Source of the DNA: Chloranthus sessilifolius
Taxonomy: Eukaryota; Streptophyta; Magnoliopsida; Chloranthales; Chloranthaceae
Length of the DNA: 64,000 bases
Direction of reading: 5' to 3'
NCBI GenBank assembly: GCA_021018995.1
Contig: CM037588.1
Location: forward strand, 37,197,000-37,260,999
Shown: positions 55,014-64,000 of the stretch, piece by piece
Layout: each line of letters opens with the position of its first letter
Position numbering within the stretch: position 1 is the stretch's first letter
Notes under the pieces: model-generated
What the model was told of the DNA's origin: nothing
Databases searched by the model: none
Seen by the model: only the letters and a program-made list of their open reading frames with translations
Made by a program: the position numbers and the translations under genes

Positions 55014-57529
55014 CTAATCAGAGTCAGAGATGGATATGGTCAATGGCTCCCATCCTTCTAGTGCAGCAAGTTTGTCATACTCCTCCTTGAGCTTCTCCTT
55101 CCTCTTCAGTTTCTTAGTGTTGGCAACACCTTCCTTAGTTTTTTTTGCAGATGGTTTCTGAGGCCTGGTGCTGCCTTGGGTCATGGTGGGCTCCCTGATG
55201 GAAAGGGCTTTTGATTCTGAGGGACGCAGGGCTGAGTATAGGGAGAGAGTATCAACTAACCTAGCCAGCATCTCAGATTTCTGCTTGTACATCTTGTAAA
55301 GGTTCAAGGATTTGAGGACCATTTTCCATAACTTCCACTCCTTTTCCCTATGAGCTTCTAAAATAGGGCCAAGCTCCTCCTGATGTGCTTGCTGCAGTAA
55401 CACCATGACTGCATCTACTAAAAATTGCACATCCTCTTTGACATATGGGTTGGTCTCAATGGCTTTGGTGAGGGATGGCAGAGGTGAAAAGGTGTTGGTG
55501 CCATATGGGACAATGGCCCAATGGTGAGGGTCATCCATGGAGGAGAGGGTGATGGGCAGCTCAGGAAGTGATGGTGATGGTACAATGAGGGTCAATGGCA
55601 GCTCCTCTTCCATAGCAATAGACTCAGGTGGGGTGGTGGGGTAGGTAAAAGGTAAAAGGGGTAAGTCAGCCTCCAAGTGGTCAGTTGGGGTTGCAGTAGG
55701 GATGGGCAGAGCTTCTTCCTCAAAATCAGTTTGAGTTGAAGAGTCCCCGGTCGAAGGGGCAAGGATTGGTTCTGCTACCTTAGCAGTGGAAACCACTACT
55801 AGAGGGGACAACTGAGGGGATGGAAGTGGAGAGGGTACTGGAATAGGTGTATAAGTAGGAGTTATAAGAGGTTGACTGGTAGAGGTGGATGGGATTAGAG
55901 TGGAATGAATGGCCTGAAGGCAGGTGGCCATAGCAGACTGGTTGGCTGTGTTGGTTTGGCGCTGGGCTAGGTTGGTGGTGAGAAGGGAAAGAATCTGGGT
56001 AGAGGCCTCTGATAGGATTTGGGGTTGGGTAGTAGGTGGAATGGGTATAATGGGCTGGAAAGGAGATGTGGGAGCGTGGTGGAAAGGTGGGGTGAGAGCA
56101 TGCTAGAATTGAGAAGGTTGTGGAGAGTCAAGTAAAGGGGAGTACTCATGCCCAATGTCCTCCACAATGGAGCCAATTAGGGATGAATACACCTCAATGG
56201 TCAGGTGGTCCAGCTCTTGGGTATGGGTAGGTGATAAGGAAGTAGTGAGGTCAATATCAGAGGGTATGGAAGGTGGAGAGGTGGTGAGAGGGTCATATGA
56301 TGTAGAAGGAGCTGCTGGTGCAGGGCTCAAGGGTTCAACAACTGGGATGGATGGGCTAGCTGGAGGGGCTAGCTGGAGGGGTTGGGGTTTGCCTTGATTT
56401 TCTTTGGTAGGTGGTTGTGATGGGAAATGAAGGTATGGCTGAGCTGTTAGGAGGTATGGGGACTGAGATGGATGGTATAGAGGGTGATGGAATGGGAATG
56501 CTGGCAACATCCGAGCTGATAACAGGCAAAGGCATAGTAGTGGAGGGAAGGAGTAGGGATGCAGAGGTTATAGGTGCAGGCATTGAGCTAGGACCAACAG
56601 AGGTGGGTAGAGGCTCTGAGCCAGCTAATGTAGAGGTCCCAGCCATATTTGTTGAGTCGATGGGGATGAGGAATCACAGTCTGTTCTTGTGATCCCCTGA
56701 GGGGTTTCTTTGTCAGGACTCTCAACTGATTTCTTCTTGTTTTTCCCAATCAGGGTCTACATTAGCTGGCTCAGAGCCTCTATACCATCCTACTAGCAAA
56801 CAAGGCCCTCTTCCCAAACACTTTTGGATTCAGTTTCTCCACTGGCTCATCCTTTTATATTACAAATTTCCCTTTTCTTAGCAAAGCAGTGATGAGTCTG
56901 CTACAGGGTAACCTTGGCAAGGCATGTCCTCTTTTAATCTTTTCATTCATATCTACCATGGCCTCAAATATCAGTTGAGAGGCATTCAAGAATTGGCCCT
57001 TGGAGAAAAAGTAAAGGGCATCCACTATAGGGGTCCTCCTCTCCTGCTAATGTCCACTGACAAATGTTTTTCCTTAGAATTGAATCTATGAAAAGCAGGC
57101 TAGGGTATAGATCTCTCATCATCAATGATTCCCCAGAGCCCACAATGCCTTGAGTTAGATGTCTGGCCATTGCTCTAAAGGGCACACTCTCAGGTGCTCC
57201 TAAACCATAAACTGAGTCAAAAACTGATGGGACTCCAAATGCCAACCCTATATCAGTGTAGTCCACAACAAGCTCCAAATTATCAATCAAGACCACAAGC
57301 GTAGGCTCAGTTGGCCCTGGCTTCATCTTCTTCCTGATATTCTAATACCACAATTTGACCAGTCTAGGGTAGGATTTTTCTTGCAATGGGGTCGCAAAGG
57401 TGTCAGGCCTGCCTTCACCAAATAATCCAAGGTGTCCTTACAATCCTCTACCTTAGAAAAATAAGGTAGGTCAAAAATTGTCTCAGGTATCAAGTCCAAG
57501 GCATCCACAAACTCATTGGGAGTTGTCAA
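55014..57529 (-). pseudogene. Extra ORF region between integrase and 3' LTR, right Athila
   Basis: Minus-strand coding region in the place where Athila elements may carry an env-like or other additional ORF. Its first part (FVDALDLIPETIFDLPYFSK, LVVLIDNLELVVDYTDIGLA, FRAMARHLTQGIVGSGESLM, MRDLYPSLLFIDSILRKN) resembles the Athila-type accessory proteins with a 'putative plant transposon protein' flavour. A long Pro/Ser/Thr-rich middle follows, then a C-terminal part with a basic nuclear-signal-like stretch (KKTKEGVANTKKLKRKEKLK). No signal peptide or clear transmembrane segment is seen, so an envelope role is not supported. Element 1 lacks this region. Broken fossil with a few breaks; the last 305-codon part is open. 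Confidence 0.6.
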
Positions 57530-58953
57530 GTCTCAGGGATCTCAGGTTCTACCTCAGGGTTAGGTTCTGCCTTAGGGATAGGTTGAGGCACTGACACATA
57601 CTCAACAATTTCTTCAGCAATTTCCTCAGTGATTTTGGCCTTCCTAGCTTTCTTTGCTTTCTTAGGTTTTTCCATGATGAGCTTCTTCTTAGTAGGTGGG
57701 TTCTCTTTGGGCTGGGTGGCTAGCCTACTAGATTTTCTGGTGGATTTCTCGGCAGATTTGGAAGGGGGTTTGAACAGGTTAGCTAGGGTACCTCACGGTC
57801 AGCCATTGGACACTCAATCCCTACAATCAACTATCACACACCATGGCAGCCATCTTTGCTCAATCAAATTAACCACACACACTAAAAAAATGGAACTTCA
57901 ATGCTGGAAATCACAGAGGTGGGTTGAGGACGAACTTATAAGAAAACCTAGGGTTTTCTCAGATCTTGCAGTATATGGCACCCAACCAATAGAGACCAGG
58001 TGCAAAATGTAGCCCTTATAAATTACTGCACTTGGAGCAATAACAAGGTGAGTGGAGTTGGAACCAGTGAGGTGGAGGAGGTAAAAGAAAATTGCAAATC
58101 GGCAGAGAAGGAACTGAGCTTGCACACAGAAGCTATTGAATGGATGGAATGACTTGTCGAGAGGTTTAAAACAACTAAAATCCTATTTCTATAGGATTGG
58201 AGAGAGAATTTTGACAAGTTGGCACAACCTGTCGAACGGTTAAAATCAGCTTGGATGACAGGATTGGCAAGCTGAAGGTCTTGAGAGGCTCTGTCAAACC
58301 TCTTGACAGGTATAATGCTTCAAAAAATTGCAATTCGAGAGGTCCATGCAACCTCTTGACAGGATGAAAACTTTTAGATGTTAAGGCTCCAAGAGGTCTC
58401 TCAACCTCTTGACAGGTACTCTAAACCTGTCGAGAATGTAGTCAATAGCCTTCAATACCACTCGACTTCTACTCTCAACTCCTCAACAAGTACACAAATC
58501 ATGTTAAATCTCAGATATACACCTTCAGTACCTATCAGGAATCGACTCAAACCTCACGATAGGTCTCAGTACCTATCAGGAATCGACTCAAACCTCACGA
58601 CAGGTCTCAGTACCTATCGAAATGCAAACTGGGAACCCTTAGTACCTATTGAAATGTTCTCAATACCTCTCGACAGGTTATTTTTCATTTCTAACTTATT
58701 TCTCCTTAGTGCCCAGTCCATCTTATACAAATATTTATCAATTCTATTTTGCTCTCATTCATTTCTCATGCCTTGGAATTGATGACTCATGATTCTAACC
58801 TACTTACTAATGACTCATGATTCTAAATGCAAAAATTAGGTAAAATTGGCAACATATATATAGTGCCAAACAGTTTTGAAAATAACAACAGAAATAAAAC
58901 CAACAGCTATGACACATACTATACAATGTTAAAAATCAGTCACACTTTGGAGG
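57530..58953 (-). other. Noncoding spacer between integrase and extra ORF, right Athila
   Basis: About 1.4 kb. It contains the motif array at 58140-58690. The rest of the minus strand near 57540-57790 is Lys/Glu-rich (KAKKARKAKITEEIAEEI-like) and may be the start of the extra ORF. A spliced subgenomic RNA for the extra ORF is known for some Athila relatives, and this spacer would hold its acceptor. Confidence 0.5.
58140..58690. repeat. CTCGACAGG/CCTGTCGAG motif array in internal spacer
   Basis: About 15 copies in both orientations (CTTGTCGAGAGGTTT, AACCTGTCGAACGG, CCTCTTGACAGGT, CCTCTCGACAGGTT) in 550 bp, including a 55-bp direct duplication (CAGTACCTATCAGGAATCGA at 58530 and again at 58567). 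It is the same motif as in this element's LTR, more than 5 kb away. Confidence 0.85.
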
Positions 58954-60130
58954 TTATTGAAGGTGAATGGTCACCACAGGCTCTACCATATTTTCAACAA
59001 ATATTTTGAGCCTTTGACCATTGACTTTCATGATCCTACCATCCTTTGGATCCATGATTTCAATAGCTCCAGATGGGAATACATGCATTACAATGTAAGG
59101 TCCCTCCCATCTAGATCTCAACTTTCCTGGGAAAATTTTCAATTTGAAATTGAGAAACCATACCTTGTCAACAATAAACCCCTTTCTCGGCAAATGCTTG
59201 TCATAAAAAGCTTTGGCTTTTTCTTTGTAGATCCTTGCATTGGAGTAGGCTTCTAATCTCAGTTCTTTCAGCTCTGACAGTTGTAGCCTCCTGTGCATAC
59301 TAGTAGCAATTAGATCAATATTCAATGATTTAATGGCCCAATAGGCCTTATGTTCTACCTCTACTACTAAATGGCATGCCTTCTCATACACCAACCTAAA
59401 GGGGGACATCCCTATTGGGGTCTTATAGGCAGCTCTATTAGCCCAAAGAGCATTAGTTAACTTCAGATACCAATCCTTCTTATCTCCTCTCACAGTTTTC
59501 TCTAAAATGTGTTTGATCTCTCTATTAGAAATTTTCACCTACCCACTGGTCTGTGGGTGGTATGGGGTGGCAACTCTTTGTGTCACAGAGTACTTTCTAA
59601 GTAAGTTATCAAACTGTCTAATATAGAAATGGCTTCCCCTATCACTAATGATAGCTCTGGGGGTGTAAAACCTAGAGAAAATATTATCCTTCAAGAAATT
59701 TAGGACAACTCTATGACCATTGGCTCTTGTGGCTATGGCCTCAACCCATTTGGACACATAGTCCACAGCCACAAGAATAAAATTGTGTCCATAAAAAGAA
59801 GGGAAAGGACCCATGAAGTCAATCCCCGAAATGTCAAATAGTTTAACAAGTATAGGCTGTAAAGGCATGAAATTTCTTTTGGAGATACTTCCTATTTTCT
59901 GGCATCTTTCACAAGTTTTGCAATGTTGCCATGCTTCTTTGAAGATAGTGGGCCAATAAAATCCACTTTGGAGTATCTTTGCAGCAGTCTTGTTTCCACT
60001 AAAATGTCCTCTACGGGCCTGTTCATGACACAAGGTCAGTATGCTGTGAAATTCATTTTCAAGAACACACCTCTTCACAACTTGGTTTGCACAATGCTTG
60101 AAAAGGCATGGATCTTACCCACTACCATGT
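58954..60130 (-). pseudogene. Integrase region, right Athila
   Basis: N-terminal zinc-binding motif region ([42 protein letters not shown]) near 59870-60020, catalytic core with [20 protein letters not shown] and [16 protein letters not shown] near 59640-59850, [12 protein letters not shown] near 59540, then [40 protein letters not shown] and a GPY-type C-terminal module (LRSRWEGPYIVMHV) ending near 58960. Inserts the cDNA. Mostly well preserved. Confidence 0.87.
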
Positions 60131-60302
60131 AGTTGACTATGTTTGCAATCTAAGGTGCAGCCATGCTGACAATAAATAGTTGTTTATTAGGGAATGAGTC
60201 ATTGATCGACAGTCTATCAAACTCAGTAGCTAGGATCCTAGATAGGTGGTTTGCAACCATATTTTAAATCCCTTTCTTATCCCTAATCTCAAGATCAAAC
60301 TC

Positions 60303-60650
60303 CTATAATAGGAGGATCCATCTAATTAATCTTAGCTTAGTATCCTTTTTAGACAAAAGGTTCTTCAGGGCTGAGTGGTCTGTGAATACTACAATCCTAG
60401 ATCCTAACACATAAGATCTAAATTTTTCCAAAGCATAGACAATGGCCAACAATTTCTTCTTAGTTGTGGTACAGTTTAACTGAGCATCAATCATTGTCTT
60501 GCTTGTATAAGCAATCACCCAAGGTAACTTATCCTTTCTTTGCCCCAAAACTGCACCAATAGTAAAATCTGATGCATCACACATCAGCTCAAATGGTAAA
60601 TAATAATCAAGTGCTTGAAGGACTAGTGCAGAGGTTAAACAGCCTTTCAA
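60303..60650 (-). pseudogene. RNase H region, right Athila
   Basis: LPFELMCDASDFTIGAVLGQ, YTSKTMIDAQLNCTTTKKKL, LAIVYALEKFRSYVLGSRIV and VFTDHSALKNLLSKKDTKLR, i.e. the Ty3-type RNase H. Layout and many residues as in element 1 at 4630-5000. Confidence 0.85.
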
Positions 60651-61650
60651 AAGCTCAAAAGCAATAAGACATTCATCATTAAATTAAAAGGAACCTCTTG
60701 GCACAACAGGTGACAAAGAGGTTTTGAGATTTTACTGAAATCTTTGATAAATCTCCTATAAAAACCAGCATGCTCCAAGAAAGATCTAAATTGTTTGATA
60801 GTTTTAGGTGGGGACAAATGTGCAATCAAATCAATTTTAGCCGATCTACCTCTATGCCTCTATGGGAAACAACATGGCCAAGGATAATGCCTTGATTGAC
60901 CATAAAATGACTCTTTTTTCAACTCAAAATCAAGTTGGTTTCCTCACATCTCTGCAGTACTAGGCTGAGATGGTGTAGACATTGGCTAAAACTGTCCTCA
61001 AAGACAGAGAAATCATCTATGAATATCTCTAAAAAGTGATCAATCATGTAAGGAAAGATAGCATACATACACCTTTGAAAAGTTGCAGGAGCATTGCACA
61101 ATCCAAATGACATCCTTCTATAGGCAAAGGTGTCAAATGGACATATGAAAGTTATCTTTTCCTAATCTTGTGGATACACAGGGATTTGGTTATAGCCAGA
61201 ATATCTATCAAGAAAGCAATAAAAAGCTTTACATGCCAACTTATCCAAAATCTGGTCTATGAAGGGCAAAGGAAAATGGTCTTTTCTGGATTTAAATTGA
61301 GTTTTCGATAATCAACGCACACCCTCCAACCTATGGTTTCCCTAGTTGGAATTAGCTCACCAGAATCAGATTTAACTATAGTGATTCTAGATTTCTTAGG
61401 TACCACCTGAGTAGGTGCTACCCATTCAGAATCTGAAATGGGATAGATGACTCCAACATCTAACAATTTGACCACCTCCTTCATCACTACCTCTTGCATG
61501 TGAGGGTTTAACTTTCTTTACATTTCTCTGGAGGGTTTGGAACCCTCTTCCAAGTGGATCTTATACATACAAACATCAGGGCTGATGCCTCCAAGATCAG
61601 TAATAGTCGAACCTATTGCTCTCTTATGCCTTTTTAACACACCCAACAGC
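60647..61650 (-). pseudogene. Reverse transcriptase region, right Athila
   Basis: MQEVVMKEVVKLLDVGVIYP, SEWVAPTQVVPKKS, WRVCVDYRKLN, the FGLCNAPATFQRCMYAIFPY box with IFIDDFSVF (F/YxDD catalytic box) near 61010-61040, and FRSFLEHAGFYRRFIKDFSK. Complete gypsy RT in order from 61499 to 60650. Confidence 0.85.
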
Positions 61651-61699
61651 TCTTCCTCTTACTCATCAGTGAGGGAGGAAGAAATGATCACAGGCAACT

Positions 61700-62810
61700 T
61701 CTAATTAGCTCCTAAAAATATATATTTTAAAGACTTGGGCAGTTGTTTCAACTCTACATCAGGTGGACTTATGAGTGGAAGCAACAAAGGTGCCTTTGAA
61801 GGTGGTGGAAGAGGCAACACAGCTGATTTCCAAGGAGGATACCTTGTTGATGACCCCATGTCAGAATTTAAGACTTTCACCTCTTGAATCATAGGTGTGG
61901 GGGCCTTTTCTTCCACAACTTTACTCCACACATTTTCAAAATCATCACAATGTAGCAGCTTGGGCAAAGTTTCTTCCACAAGCTCATCCAACACATCAAT
62001 CAAAAAGCAATCCTACTATCCAAGTGAGGCTGACTTGTTGCATTGTAGACATTCATTTTTACTTTCATATTATCAAAAGATACCTCCATTACACCTGATC
62101 TACATTGTATATAAGCATTGGTAGTGGCCAAGAAAGGCCTGCCCAAAATTATAGGAATGGAGGTAGTGCACTTGCTTAATTCTATGTCAAGAACCAGAAA
62201 ATCTGCTGGATAAAAAAACTTGTCAACCCCAACTAACACATCTTCTATCATTCCCATAGGTTTCCTTTCAGATTTGTCAGCCAGCTATAATACCACATAT
62301 GTGGGCTTCAATTCTCCCAATCCTAACTTCTCATAAATTGAATATGGAAGTAGGTTCACACTGGCTCCTAGATCTAACAAGGCTTTTTCAATGGTGTGAT
62401 CCCCAATGATGCAAGGGATTGTGGGAACTCCCGGGTCTTGGAGCTTTGTTGGCGTTGCAATGGACAGCACTTGATTTACTTTCTCAACACAAAAGACCTT
62501 CTTGGATAGGTGTATCCTAGATTGTCTTTTGTGTGTGTACAAATCTTTTAAAAACTTTGAATAGGCTAGCACTTTCTTGATTGCATCAAGTAAAGGCAAG
62601 TTGATCTTCACTTGTTTAAATGTTTCCATCATTTCCTCAACTTTAGCATTCCCCTTATCAAAAGGAGAAGGTGCTTGAAGTGCAGTGGGAAATGGCAAAT
62701 GGGGGACTGATCTCCCATTTGCTGCCATAGCAATCTCATCAGTTTTTTTCTTATTTTTATTTTCATTTTTCTGTTGGGGCTCATCAACACTCCCCTTATT
62801 TCTCATATGT
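61700..62810 (-). pseudogene. Protease region and gag-pol linker, right Athila
   Basis: FKQVKINLPLLDAIKKVLAY leads to IGDHTIEKALLDLGASVNLL (active site DLGAS near 62375-62395), then YEKLGLGELKPT, DVLVGVDKFFYPADFLVLDI, IILGRPFLATTNAYI and the acidic MIDVLDELVEETLPK linker into RT. ILGRPFL is the usual end of Athila/gypsy proteases. Confidence 0.85.
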
Positions 62811-62899
62811 TTCTCCTACTGCATATCATCATGGGATGTTCTTTCATTTCCTACACTTTTCTCATCAAGCTCAACACCAACTTTGTTATCAACAAGCTT

Positions 62900-64000
62900 T
62901 CCACTTCTCAAAGTGGTGACAGATTTGACTTCTTCATGTGAAGAAGTCTCACCCACCATATACTACCCTTTTGGGTTGTTCATAGGCTGACTAGACAGTC
63001 TTCCCTCCTCTCTCCTACTCAAAGTATTGGATAGCTAACCAAGGTAGTCTTCTATCTTCTTAATACTTTGGCTATGGGAGTTAACAGTTTGAGAAAAAGA
63101 GCCCAAATTCTACAATGAAGTTAGAACTTGCTCTACAAATGTGAGGGATCTAGAGGGTGTTGGGGCTGGTGCACTTTGATGCATAGGTTGTGCCATTGGC
63201 TGGGCCATAGTCTGCTGGTATTGGGGTCTTGGGAAGTAGTTCTGCTGGTAGGGTTGAGCATTTTTATAGGGCATGGACTGTTGTTGTGGTTGCTGCTGCT
63301 AGTGGTTTTGAAGGATATCTTGTCTCCACCTCAAGTTGGGGTGGTTTTCCCAATGATAACCAGCAGTTAGCTGTTGTCCAAAGGACTGAGCAGCATTCAC
63401 ATGTTCCATAACAAGATCTGAAAATTGGGCAGCAGAAGGGCATTCTTCAAGGGAGTGAGTGGGGGACTGACATATCACACATGCCTTCTCCACTTTGGCA
63501 GCCATTCGTGACAGCATTGCTCTCATGAGCTTATCAAATTTCTGAGTCAAACTATCTACCTTCCTTTCCAAATCATTGTAACCACTGACCTCATACATTT
63601 TTCCTCTTATAGTATTCTCTCTCACCAATCTAACAGGAGTCTCCATGTCTCTTGACAAAGTCTCCCTTTGCATGAAATTTTCACTAATAATATCAAACAT
63701 CTCCCAAGCCTGATCAACTGTCTTGTGGAGGTAAGTACAACCACAAGAGGCATCAATCATGTCCCTACTCTTGGGATCAATTCCTTGATAGAAACTTTGA
63801 ACAAGTTGTCATTCATAAATTTGGTGATGGGGACATTATTTCAAGAGCTCCTTAAATCTCTCCCATGCTTGGTGAAAGTCTTCAGTTGGAGACTGAGCAA
63901 AGGAGATTATGCTCTTCCTCAGCTGGCTTGTTTTGGAGATGGGAAAAAACTTGGCCAAAAATTGACATTGAAGGTTATTCTAAGACTGAATACTATTGGT
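62900..64000 (-). pseudogene. gag region (C-terminal part), right Athila
   Basis: MIDASCGCTYLHKTVDQAWE is followed by ENFMQRETLSRDME, a KMYEV...LERKVDSLTQKFDKL coiled segment and the knuckle CVICQSPTHSLEEC (CX2CX4HX4C) near 63440-63485, then a Gln-rich tail. The capsid core upstream (FHQAWERFKELL-like) continues past 63850 to the window end. Paralogous to 749-2640 of element 1. Confidence 0.8.

Larger units (their letters stand above)
50888..64000 (-). mobile_element. Athila-type Ty3/gypsy retrotransposon (right Athila), 5' part outside window
   Basis: On the minus strand from right to left: gag with CCHC knuckle (63299-64000), protease, RT, RNase H, integrase, noncoding spacer, an extra ORF (55014-57529), noncoding 3' region, polypurine tract and 3' LTR (50888-53169). 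At least 13.1 kb. Bases TAGCC (50883-50887) are the candidate target duplication. Inserted in LTR C. Large domains are still open, so it is younger than the Ogres, with perhaps ten breaks. Same branch as element 1, but with the added ORF and another LTR family. Confidence 0.88.

Overview
This is a transposon-dense stretch of a flowering-plant nuclear genome. Almost every base that can be assigned belongs to an LTR retrotransposon of a plant-specific lineage (Athila and Tat/Ogre branches of Ty3/gypsy, a chromovirus-like solo LTR, a Copia remnant) or to a plant LINE, CACTA element or MITE. The only host-gene material is gene debris: a first exon that looks like a KIN-12 (phragmoplast-orienting) kinesin, five exons of an ASPM-like spindle protein, and two coding-looking patches I cannot name. 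No intact host gene, tRNA, rRNA or CRISPR array was seen.

Layout. 1-10024: plus-strand Athila element (leader, gag, protease, RT, RNase H, integrase, 3' noncoding region, polypurine tract, 3' LTR); its 5' LTR lies left of the window. 10025-10559: exons of a gene-like sequence with a Pro-Ser-Gly repeat, cut by element 1 on one side and by an Athila LTR on the other. 10560-18003: nest of related Athila LTRs in opposite orientations (called D, B and A here), followed by part of the internal region of B. 18004-26324: minus-strand Tat/Ogre element with 5' LTR, primer-binding site, leader, gag, protease and a G-patch domain, lost before the RT. 26325-31103: KIN-12 and ASPM gene fragments. 31104-34911: minus-strand Copia 3' end, split by a 3.2-kb solo LTR with a near-perfect target duplication. 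34912-35539: 5'-truncated LINE ending in poly(A). 35540-40470: mostly unassigned, with a 210-bp MITE and an unidentified coding-like patch. 40471-40890: CACTA terminus. 40891-48801: plus-strand Tat/Ogre element with dual RNase H. 48802-50887: plus-strand Athila LTR (C). 50888-64000: minus-strand Athila element that runs off the window, with its 3' LTR, an extra ORF between integrase and LTR, and pol and gag.

The most interesting signal is not a gene. The noncoding parts (LTR and leader) of most of these retrotransposons are studded with short self-complementary motifs. Each element has its own motif, repeated two to about twenty-five times, and in three cases the same motif occurs both in the LTR and in an internal noncoding region. 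Examples are TCAATCGATTGA in element 1, AACCTCTCGACAGGTT in B and in the right Athila, CTCGCG-type in A, CTCGAG-type in C, GGCGCAACTA/TAGTTGCGCC in the left Ogre, AGCGTGTAT/ATACACGCT in the right Ogre, and a 12-bp-stem hairpin in the solo LTR. Sequences differ but the design recurs across lineages, which suggests a shared function or a shared generating mechanism.

All LTR elements here look like broken fossils. Nesting gives relative ages: the right Ogre is older than LTR C, which is older than the right Athila; the gene fragment is older than D, which is older than B, which is older than A.
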